64,000 bases of DNA from Microbulbifer sp. YPW1 (lineage in GTDB: Bacteria > Pseudomonadota > Gammaproteobacteria > Pseudomonadales > Cellvibrionaceae): positions 3,608,001 to 3,672,000 of the forward strand of contig NZ_CP055157.1 in the NCBI RefSeq assembly GCF_013367775.1, read 5' to 3'. The translations under genes and the position numbers were made by a program. Shown piece after piece: positions 57,155 to 64,000 of this stretch (the first letter of the stretch is position 1; every line of letters starts with the position of its first letter). Below the pieces are notes generated by a model. The model searched no databases, was not told the origin of the DNA, and was given only the letters and a program-made list of their open reading frames with translations.

Positions 57155-59755
57155 ATGAACACCGAATTCCGCAAAAAACTCCCCGGCACAGACCTGGATT
57201 ATTTCGACACAAGAGAAGCAGTCGAAAACATCCAGCCGGGTAGCTATGAAAAACTGCCGTATACCTCCCGTATCCTGGCAGAAAACCTAGTGCGTCGCTG
57301 TGAGCCGGCAATGCTCACCGACGCCCTCAAGCAGATCATCGAACGCAAGCGCGACCTCGACTTCCCCTGGTTCCCCGCGCGCGTCGTCTGCCACGATATT
57401 CTCGGCCAGACCGCCCTGGTGGACCTCGCCGGCCTGCGCGACGCGATTGCAGAGAAGGGCGGTGACCCCGCCAAAGTAAACCCGGTCGTGCCCACCCAGC
57501 TGATCGTCGACCACTCCCTGGCCGTCGAACACCCCGGTTTTGAGAAAGACGCGTTCGAAAAGAACCGCGCCGTGGAAGAGCGTCGCAACGAAGACCGCTT
57601 CCACTTCATCAACTGGACCAAGACCGCGTTTGAAAACGTTGACGTGATCCCGCCCGGCAACGGCATCATGCACCAGATCAACCTGGAGAAAATGTCTCCG
57701 GTGGTGCAGCAAAAAGACGGCGTGGCCTTCCCGGATACCTGCGTGGGCACCGACAGCCACACCCCGATGGTCGATGCGCTCGGCGTAATCTCCGTGGGCG
57801 TGGGCGGCCTCGAAGCCGAAAGCGTCATGCTCGGCCGCGCCTCCTACATGCGCCTGCCCGACATCGTCGGCGTCGAGCTGACCGGCAAACTGCAGCCCGG
57901 TATCACCGGTACCGACATGGTACTGGCCCTGACCGAATTCCTGCGCCGCGAGCGCGTGGTGGGTGCGTATCTCGAATTCTTCGGTGAAGGCGCCTCCAGC
58001 CTGAGCCTGGGCGACCGTGCCACCATCGCCAACATGACGCCCGAATACGGCGCCACCGCCGGCATGTTCGCCATCGACGAGCAGACCATCGACTACCTGA
58101 AACTCACCGGCCGCGACGACGAGCAGGTAGCCCTGGTAGAAAAGTTCGCGAAAGAAACCGGTCTGTGGGCAGACAGCCTGAAGAATGTCGAATACGAGCG
58201 CGTACTCAAATTTGACCTCTCTTCTGTGGGCCGCAACCTGGCCGGCCCGTCCAACCCGCACGCATTGCTGCCGGTTTCCGAACTGGCCAACCGTGGCATC
58301 GCCAAAGAGTGGAAGGAAGAAGAGGGCCTGATGCCCGACGGCGCGGTGATCATTGCCGCGATCACCAGCTGCACCAATACCAGCAACCCGCGCAACATGA
58401 TTGCCGCGGGCCTGATCGCGCGCAACGCCAACAAGCTCGGCCTGACCCGCAAGCCCTGGGTAAAAACCTCCCTGGCACCCGGTTCCAAGACCGTAAAAAT
58501 GTACCTGGAAGAAGCCGACCTGTTGCCGGAACTGCAGCAACAGGGCTTCGATGTGGTCGCGTTTGCCTGCACCACCTGTAACGGCATGAGCGGCGCGCTG
58601 GATCCGAAAATCCAGAAAGAAGTGATCGACCGCGACCTGTACGCCACCGCCGTACTGTCCGGTAACCGCAACTTCGACGGCCGTATCCACCCCTACGCCA
58701 AGCAGGCCTTCCTGGCCTCGCCGCCCCTGGTAGTGGCCTATGCGATCGCCGGCACCATCCGCTTCGATATCGAAAAAGATGTACTGGGCCACGACAAAGA
58801 CGGCAACCCGGTCACCCTGAAAGATATCTGGCCGAGCGACGAAGAGATCGACGCGATCGTCAAACAGAGCGTGAAGCCCGAGCAGTTCCGCGAGGTCTAC
58901 ATCCCGATGTTTGACCTGAACAAGGCCGAAGCAGAGAAGGGCGAGCCGCTGTACGACTGGCGCCCGATGAGCACCTATATCCGCCGCCCGCCGTACTGGG
59001 AAGGTGCGCTGGCCGGTGAGCGTGCGCTGAAAGGCATGCGCCCGCTGGCAGTGCTGGGTGACAACATCACCACCGACCACCTGTCGCCGTCCAACGCGAT
59101 CCTCGCCAGCAGTGCCGCAGGTGAATACCTGGCGAAAATGGGCTTGCCGGAAGAGGACTTCAACTCGTACGCCACCCACCGCGGCGATCACCTCACCGCC
59201 CAGCGCGCCACCTTCGCCAACCCGAAACTGTTGAACGAAATGGTGCGTGACGAAAACGGTGCAGTGAAGCAGGGTTCTCTCGCGCGTATCGAGCCGGAAG
59301 GCAAGGTCACCCGCATGTGGGAAGCCATCGAAACCTACATGGACCGCAAGCAGCCGCTGATCATCATTGCCGGCGCCGACTACGGTCAGGGTTCCTCCCG
59401 CGACTGGGCCGCCAAAGGTGTGCGTCTGGCCGGTGTAGAAGCGATCGTCGCCGAAGGCTTCGAGCGCATTCACCGAACCAACCTGATCGGCATGGGCGTA
59501 CTGCCGCTGGAATTCCAGCCGGGCACCACCCGCGAAACCCTGGGTATCGACGGTACCGAAACCTTCGACGTACTCGGCGACCGCACCCCGGGTGCAACCC
59601 TGACGCTGCTGATCCACCGCAAAGACGGTGAGACCGTGGAAGTCCCGGTCAAATGCCGCCTGGATACCGCGGAAGAAGTCTCCATTTACGACGCCGGCGG
59701 TGTACTGCAGCGCTTCGCCAACGACTTCCTCGAAGCCGAGGGTGCCGCGCAATGA
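57155..59755 (+). CDS. acnD: Fe/S-dependent 2-methylisocitrate dehydratase AcnD
   Basis: 866 residues. Aconitase-family enzyme that dehydrates 2-methylcitrate to 2-methyl-cis-aconitate and needs PrpF to finish the step. [4Fe-4S] ligands lie in ITSCTNTSNPRN and the ACTTCNGMSG region; GAGADYGQGSSRDWAAKG is the swivel-domain active site and GTDSHTPMVDAL the N-terminal one. Length and operon context favour AcnD over AcnA. Weak ribosome site. The stop overlaps the prpF start (ATGA). Confidence 0.95.
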   Translation: MNTEFRKKLPGTDLDYFDTREAVENIQPGSYEKLPYTSRILAENLVRRCEPAMLTDALKQIIERKRDLDFPWFPARVVCHDILGQTALVDLAGLRDAIAEKGGDPAKVNPVVPTQLIVDHSLAVEHPGFEKDAFEKNRAVEERRNEDRFHFINWTKTAFENVDVIPPGNGIMHQINLEKMSPVVQQKDGVAFPDTCVGTDSHTPMVDALGVISVGVGGLEAESVMLGRASYMRLPDIVGVELTGKLQPGITGTDMVLALTEFLRRERVVGAYLEFFGEGASSLSLGDRATIANMTPEYGATAGMFAIDEQTIDYLKLTGRDDEQVALVEKFAKETGLWADSLKNVEYERVLKFDLSSVGRNLAGPSNPHALLPVSELANRGIAKEWKEEEGLMPDGAVIIAAITSCTNTSNPRNMIAAGLIARNANKLGLTRKPWVKTSLAPGSKTVKMYLEEADLLPELQQQGFDVVAFACTTCNGMSGALDPKIQKEVIDRDLYATAVLSGNRNFDGRIHPYAKQAFLASPPLVVAYAIAGTIRFDIEKDVLGHDKDGNPVTLKDIWPSDEEIDAIVKQSVKPEQFREVYIPMFDLNKAEAEKGEPLYDWRPMSTYIRRPPYWEGALAGERALKGMRPLAVLGDNITTDHLSPSNAILASSAAGEYLAKMGLPEEDFNSYATHRGDHLTAQRATFANPKLLNEMVRDENGAVKQGSLARIEPEGKVTRMWEAIETYMDRKQPLIIIAGADYGQGSSRDWAAKGVRLAGVEAIVAEGFERIHRTNLIGMGVLPLEFQPGTTRETLGIDGTETFDVLGDRTPGATLTLLIHRKDGETVEVPVKCRLDTAEEVSIYDAGGVLQRFANDFLEAEGAAQ

Positions 59756-60933
59756 CCGCTTTTGCCCCTCAGATAAAAGTGCCCGCCACCTATATGCGTG
59801 GCGGCACCAGCAAGGGCGTGTTCTTCCGCCTGCAGGACCTCCCGGAATCCGCACAGGTTCCGGGCGCCGCGCGCGACAACCTGCTGCTGCGGGTGATCGG
59901 CAGCCCCGATCCCTACGGCAAGCAGACCGACGGCATGGGCGGGGCCACCTCCAGCACCAGCAAAACCGTCATCCTGTCGAAGAGCGAGCAGCCGGAGCAC
60001 GACGTGGATTACCTGTTCGGCCAGGTCTCCATCGACAAGCCGTTCGTGGACTGGTCCGGCAACTGCGGCAACCTCACTGCCGCCGTCGGTGCCTTCGCCA
60101 TCAACAGCGGTTTTGTGGATGCAGCGCGCGTGCCAGAGAACGGTATCTGCACCGTGCGCATCTGGCAGGCCAACATCAAGAAAACCATCATCGCCCACGT
60201 ACCCATCACCAATGGGGAAGTGCAGGAGACCGGTAATTTCGAACTGGACGGCGTCACTTTCCCCGCGGCCGAAGTACAGATCGAATTCATGGACCCGGCC
60301 GACGGCGAAGGCGCCATGTTCCCCACCGGCAAGCTAGTGGACGACCTGGAAGTACCCGGCGTCGGTACCCTGAAAGCCACCATGATCAACGCCGGTATCC
60401 CGACTATCTTCGTCAACGCAGCGGATATCGGTTATACCGGCACCGAACTGCAGGAAGCCATCAACGGTGACGACAGGGCGCTGGCCATGTTCGAGACGAT
60501 TCGTGCATATGGCGCAAAGGCCATGGGCCTGATCGAAAAGGTGGAAGAGGCAGCCGCTCGCCAGCATACCCCCAAGGTCGCGTTCGTCGCGGAGCCGAAG
60601 GGTTATGCGGCCTCCAGTGGCAAGCAGGTGGCGGCAGGGGAAATCGACCTGCTGGTGCGCGCGCTGTCCATGGGGAAACTGCACCACGCCATGATGGGCA
60701 CCGCTGCGGTGGCCATCGGCACCGCCGCTGCCATTCCCGGTACCCTGGTCAATCTGGCCGCTGGGGGAGGGGAGCGCAATGCTGTTACCTTCGGCCATCC
60801 ATCCGGCACCTTGCGGGTCGGCGCGGAGGCGGAAATCGCCAACGGGCAGTGGACTGCTACCAAGGCCATCATGAGTCGCAGTGCGCGGGTTCTGATGGAA
60901 GGGTGGGTACGAGTGCCTGGAGACTGCTTCTAG
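59752..60933 (+). CDS. prpF: 2-methylaconitate isomerase PrpF
   Basis: 393 residues from ATG 59752, overlapping the acnD stop. Converts 2-methyl-trans-aconitate to the cis form so AcnD can run. PrpF fold with the family start YMRGGTSKGVFF, GGATSSTSKTVIL, and HTPKVAFVAEP. Always paired with acnD. A longer in-frame extension back into acnD is not meaningful. Followed by a terminator that closes the operon. Confidence 0.95.
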   Translation: MTAFAPQIKVPATYMRGGTSKGVFFRLQDLPESAQVPGAARDNLLLRVIGSPDPYGKQTDGMGGATSSTSKTVILSKSEQPEHDVDYLFGQVSIDKPFVDWSGNCGNLTAAVGAFAINSGFVDAARVPENGICTVRIWQANIKKTIIAHVPITNGEVQETGNFELDGVTFPAAEVQIEFMDPADGEGAMFPTGKLVDDLEVPGVGTLKATMINAGIPTIFVNAADIGYTGTELQEAINGDDRALAMFETIRAYGAKAMGLIEKVEEAAARQHTPKVAFVAEPKGYAASSGKQVAAGEIDLLVRALSMGKLHHAMMGTAAVAIGTAAAIPGTLVNLAAGGGERNAVTFGHPSGTLRVGAEAEIANGQWTATKAIMSRSARVLMEGWVRVPGDCF

Positions 60934-61388
60934 CCACATCGCGTCGGACCCGTTATCAGCGGGGGAATTTCTGACGCTGACTCTGGATGTTCGGGAAAGC
61001 GAGCCTCGTGCGGGGCTCGCTTTTTTTGTGCTTGAAAGGTTCTGTACAAAAATCAGGCAAAATAGGGTGGGGAATCGCTAGATCAGCAGCGGGAGTCACT
61101 GAATTGATTTGGATGAGGCTAGGTCATTGACTTAAAAGGCAATTGAAATACTATCGAATGCAGGTCTATCCACAACTATAAAGACGCTCTGAACCATAAT
61201 TTCCAGAAATATCTTTCACGTACGGTTTTCATGTTGATTTTACTGGATTTGGTAGTCGGTGCGCTGGGGGCTCAGTTGCAGAGGTGCGAACTATATAGGC
61301 GCGTCATTTGAATAATTTGTTAAACGTCAACGATCAATTGATGAGTAGCGCTCTCCAAATACCATGCTCAATAAAGCTCTGAGGAATA
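60934..61388. other. Junction between prp operon and low-G+C accessory DNA
   Basis: 455 bases. After the terminator the base composition falls sharply, and this marks the edge of an acquired segment. I see no tRNA end, integrase gene or clear direct repeat. ATCAATTGAT (about 61333-61342) is a short palindrome. The downstream gene has GAGGA at 61381-61385. Confidence 0.6.
60996..61023 (+). terminator. Terminator of the prp operon
   Basis: AAAGCGAGCC, loop TCGTGCGG, GGCTCGCTTT followed by TTTT. A standard intrinsic terminator 62 bases after the prpF stop. Confidence 0.92.
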
Positions 61389-63575
61389 ATGATGCTAGAT
61401 GAGTCAAAAATTAGGGAAGAGAAGGAAATTTTCACTGAGCTAGAAAATTTATGCTCATCTCCTGGCTATATATATGTAATTGCATTCTTCTGTTTTAAAG
61501 ACACATTTATACACACAGCAGGAGAAGGCTTAACGGCGGAAACACTGTCTCAACAGTTTGATAAATCCAGATTATCCCGTACAGAGTTGTCTTCAATTAT
61601 TGGGTTGATGTGTAAGGGCGAAGTTAGTCTTGAGCCGATATCTAGAGAGGAATTAGAAAGTCTAGCGTCAAAAACATGGCATTTATTAGAAGATCTACAT
61701 CGAAGCTTCTTAGGTCCAGTTGACTTAAAAGCGTTTTTGTCCGGACAGGTGAGCGCAGAATCGTCAAAAAGTCATTTCATGAGAGAGGCCATTTTCTATG
61801 CGGGAGAAGGTGTATATAAACATCAGTACAGAGATTTGGCTAAACTGCGTTACAGGCGAGACGCGCAATGGATTTTAGAGAACAAAGGTTTTCACTTTGA
61901 TGATGTAGGAAAAGTGTTTGGAGCAATTGAGAGTCTGCAGTTAAGTAAAATTAATAAGATGGTTAATGAGTCCAGGAGCTTGATTCTGGATAACTATCTT
62001 CCTATGTTCCAGTTTAACATTATGGAGCTGACAGCTCTTTGTGGTTTAGAGTCAGAATATGTTGCGTTAATTATCGAAGCGTTTTCTTCTGAAATTAATG
62101 AAGGAATGGATGGGTTTAATAGCGTCGATGATTTTAACTATAAGAACGCATTTCCCATTCTTAAGCTAGAAGAAGATAGCTATGTTTCATTTCAGGGGTA
62201 TAGCATTTGGGAGTCTCAATATGAAAGTCCTTTCTTTTGGTTCAACTCAGACAAAAGGTATAGGAGTCTTGCAAGTAAAAATAGAGGAGCTTTTACTGAA
62301 GACTTCACGGCCGAAAGGTTGTCAGAGGTTTTCACTGAAAACAATGTGTATACAAATATAGATATATTTGACGGGAAGAATAAAGCTGCTGAAATTGATG
62401 TCTTTGTTGTATTTGGAAACGCAGCAATTGTGATTCAGGCTAAATCAAAGAAGCTAACAATTGATGCTCGCAAGGGAAATAGTCTGCAGCTAAAGGAAGA
62501 TTTTAAAAAGGCCGTTCAAGACGCCTACGATCAGGCTTATTTATGCTCAACCCTGTTAGATAAAGAAGGTGTGGTACTCAAAAATACTGACGGGGATATG
62601 GTACACCTAAGGAATAAATTCGACGCTATATATCCTATATGCGTGGTTTCGGACTATTACCCGGCTCTTGCGGTACAAGCTAGAAATTTTCTTAAATATA
62701 AGGCTTCAGGCAAGATTAAAGTGCCATACGTTATGGATGTATTTCTTGTTGATCTTCTAGCTGAAATCCTTGATACCCCTCTGTTTTTTCTGGATTACAT
62801 TAGGAAAAGAGCGAGTTTCGGTGAGTCAATTTTATCTAATCACGAGCTGGTAATACTCAGCACCTATCTTAAGCAAAACCTCCACTTTGACGATAATCCC
62901 GACTTGGTAGTATTAGAGGATAATATTTCTTCAGATTTGGAATTGGCTATGCTCGCAAGAAGAGAGGGTGAGGACTGCCCCTCAACTCCTCCAGGCATGC
63001 TCACAATTCACCAGGGAACTCACATAGGATCCATAATTGATGATATAAAATGTTCTGAGGAATTTGGATTACTTAACTTGGGCTATCACTTTCTTTCTTT
63101 GGGCGGTGAAAGTATTGGCGCACTTAATGATGCAATTGAGAAAATGATTCGCTTGTATGAGAAGGATAAAAGACATCACGATATAACAGCGCCATCAGTA
63201 GAACAAAAAACCGGCCTGACAATCCACTGCAACGAAGATCCCCTTGATTTAGCCTATAAGAAGTTGATCACACACTGTGAAAAGAGGAAATATTCAGTAG
63301 CAGCAGAGACCTGGCACGGTGTCAGTTTTAGTCCTTTGAGAAGACGGTTTAGATTTGCAACATATCACGCCTCTCCACATCAGCAATCTGCTGAAATGGA
63401 TGGTCTCGTATCGGATTTACCTTCTTTAGCTGATGCTCGCAAGATTGAGAACGGGAAATTTAAATTTTCCTCAAGAAATAGCGCAATAAATAAAGTTGCA
63501 AAAGTTGGTCGAAATGAAAGGTGCCCATGTGGCAGTGATAGAAAATACAAAAAATGCTGTTTAGGCAAATATTAA
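61389..63575 (+). CDS. PD-(D/E)XK nuclease-like protein with C-terminal SEC-C zinc motif
   Basis: 728 residues, not matched to a named family by eye. Long helical N-terminal part (1-290). A restriction-nuclease-like core lies at about 300-355: G300 and E304 (GAFTED), E335-x-D337 (AAEIDVFVVF), then VIQAKSK with Gln350-x-Lys352. The spacing and the Q-x-K variant fit NERD/Mrr-like PD-(D/E)XK folds. A helical middle part follows. At the end GRNERCPCGSDRKYKKCCLG (707-726) is the SEC-C zinc-binding motif, found at the C terminus of SecA and of many defence proteins. GAGGA lies just before tandem ATG codons (61389 and 61392). G+C is far below the core genes, suggesting transfer. Nuclease activity is inferred. 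Confidence 0.8.
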   Translation: MMLDESKIREEKEIFTELENLCSSPGYIYVIAFFCFKDTFIHTAGEGLTAETLSQQFDKSRLSRTELSSIIGLMCKGEVSLEPISREELESLASKTWHLLEDLHRSFLGPVDLKAFLSGQVSAESSKSHFMREAIFYAGEGVYKHQYRDLAKLRYRRDAQWILENKGFHFDDVGKVFGAIESLQLSKINKMVNESRSLILDNYLPMFQFNIMELTALCGLESEYVALIIEAFSSEINEGMDGFNSVDDFNYKNAFPILKLEEDSYVSFQGYSIWESQYESPFFWFNSDKRYRSLASKNRGAFTEDFTAERLSEVFTENNVYTNIDIFDGKNKAAEIDVFVVFGNAAIVIQAKSKKLTIDARKGNSLQLKEDFKKAVQDAYDQAYLCSTLLDKEGVVLKNTDGDMVHLRNKFDAIYPICVVSDYYPALAVQARNFLKYKASGKIKVPYVMDVFLVDLLAEILDTPLFFLDYIRKRASFGESILSNHELVILSTYLKQNLHFDDNPDLVVLEDNISSDLELAMLARREGEDCPSTPPGMLTIHQGTHIGSIIDDIKCSEEFGLLNLGYHFLSLGGESIGALNDAIEKMIRLYEKDKRHHDITAPSVEQKTGLTIHCNEDPLDLAYKKLITHCEKRKYSVAAETWHGVSFSPLRRRFRFATYHASPHQQSAEMDGLVSDLPSLADARKIENGKFKFSSRNSAINKVAKVGRNERCPCGSDRKYKKCCLGKY

Positions 63576-63747
63576 AAATTTGGAAAATCTCTCTTTTAAT
63601 TAGAGCGAGTGGAGTCAGATAAATTTTGTGGCATAAAGTTGATTCAACGTGTGTGATGCCAACATCGTGATCTGGCCCATTGAGTTGACCTGTGATGCGT
63701 AGAAATTGCTTGCGGAGTTGGGGCACTAATGAATCGAGTCTAGATAA

Positions 63748-64000
63748 ATGAACCTAGAAGATAAAATTAATGGTCTGAACGAGCACTTCTTTTTTAAGGA
63801 GTTCACATATTCTAAAAATACCTTTAAGCGCCCGGATGGCCAAGAGGTTGAGATCGCTGATAGCATTGTTTACTTGGACGAAATATCGTTTATTTTTCAG
63901 CTCAAAGAACGAAATAATACTTTTCATAGCACTGAAGAAAAAGAAAGGAAATGGTTTAAGAAAAAAGTGCTTAAATTGGCAACGAAACAAATAAGGGATA
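63748..64000 (+). CDS. N-terminal fragment of a second PD-(D/E)XK-like protein
   Basis: 84 codons reach the window edge without a stop. MNLEDKINGLNEHFFFKEF starts it; E18 sits in a helix, then QEVEIADSIVYLD (Glu35, Asp38) and FIFQLKERN (Gln51-x-Lys53) reproduce the order Glu ... Asp ... (E/Q)-x-Lys of the nuclease core at its very N terminus. Low G+C like its neighbour. The ribosome site is weak. The gap to the 728-residue gene is 172 bases, so an operon is possible. Complete gene lies outside the window. Confidence 0.68.
   Translation, partial: MNLEDKINGLNEHFFFKEFTYSKNTFKRPDGQEVEIADSIVYLDEISFIFQLKERNNTFHSTEEKERKWFKKKVLKLATKQIRD

Noticed and set aside
57287..59854. 855-codon minus-strand frame opposite acnD
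   Set aside because: Same reasoning: codon-position shadow of acnD, no recognisable motif, no ribosome site.
61035..61051. LexA-box-like CTGTACAAAAATCAGG
   Set aside because: The right half is CAGG instead of ACAG, so the palindrome fails.
63826..63860. tRNA-like start GCCCGGATGGC
   Set aside because: No cloverleaf can be drawn; it lies inside the coding frame of the truncated nuclease-like gene.

Overview
The window looks like chromosome of a marine gammaproteobacterium of the Cellvibrionales/Pseudomonadales type, with Microbulbifer-like as my best guess. The grounds are a moderately high G+C core (about 57-60% in lines I sampled by eye), a sodium-pumping NQR complex, an AcnD/PrpF-type methylcitrate cycle, and gene order. 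The order gdhB - pyrD - rmf - rlmL - slt - uup - topA - lexA - psrA - nagZ - csiV - mfd - gap - nqrABCDEF - apbE - nqrM - sthA - lolCDE matches, from memory, the layout of the Pseudomonas aeruginosa chromosome, with some genes missing (for example sulA next to lexA). The genus assignment is inference.

Layout. 1-137: 5' end of a MoxR-type AAA ATPase gene on the minus strand. 402-9548: NAD-glutamate dehydrogenase, dihydroorotate dehydrogenase behind a strongly structured leader, ribosome modulation factor and the double 23S rRNA methyltransferase RlmKL. 9578-14463: a phosphosignalling cluster of a membrane Ser/Thr kinase with PEGA-like and FGE-like domains, a PP2C phosphatase, a double-FHA membrane protein and a small glutaredoxin-like protein. 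14533-24034: Slt transglycosylase, the ABC-F ATPase Uup, a universal stress protein, topoisomerase I and small conserved proteins. 24067-29868: lexA with two SOS boxes, a LOG-family protein, psrA, nagZ, an MscS channel and a cold-shock protein. 30180-36099: a DUF819 membrane protein, csiV and mfd. 36444-47544: a long-form GAPDH behind a HexR-like operator, the nqrABCDEF operon with its flavin transferase apbE and maturation factor nqrM, then sthA and a thioesterase. 47600-53699: a BamE-like small protein, an integral-membrane alpha/beta hydrolase, lolCDE and a DUF2062 protein. 54144-60933: the methylcitrate cycle operon gntR-prpB-prpC-acnD-prpF, with a nested palindromic element between prpC and acnD.

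After the prpF terminator (about 61023) the composition falls to roughly 30-40% G+C. Two genes there have PD-(D/E)XK nuclease-like cores: a 728-residue protein with a C-terminal SEC-C zinc motif (61389-63575), and the start of a second protein (63748 to the window edge). This is the only clearly accessory region and the best candidate for an undescribed, possibly anti-phage, system, but it is cut by the window end.

How the genes fit together. The NQR block holds everything needed to build a sodium pump: subunits, covalent FMN attachment and Fe-centre maturation. Gap, SthA, GdhB and the methylcitrate cycle feed or balance NAD(P)H and carbon. LexA, Mfd and Rmf serve stress and DNA repair. LolCDE, Slt, NagZ and CsiV serve the envelope. 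I saw no tRNA, rRNA, CRISPR array, transposase or integrase.
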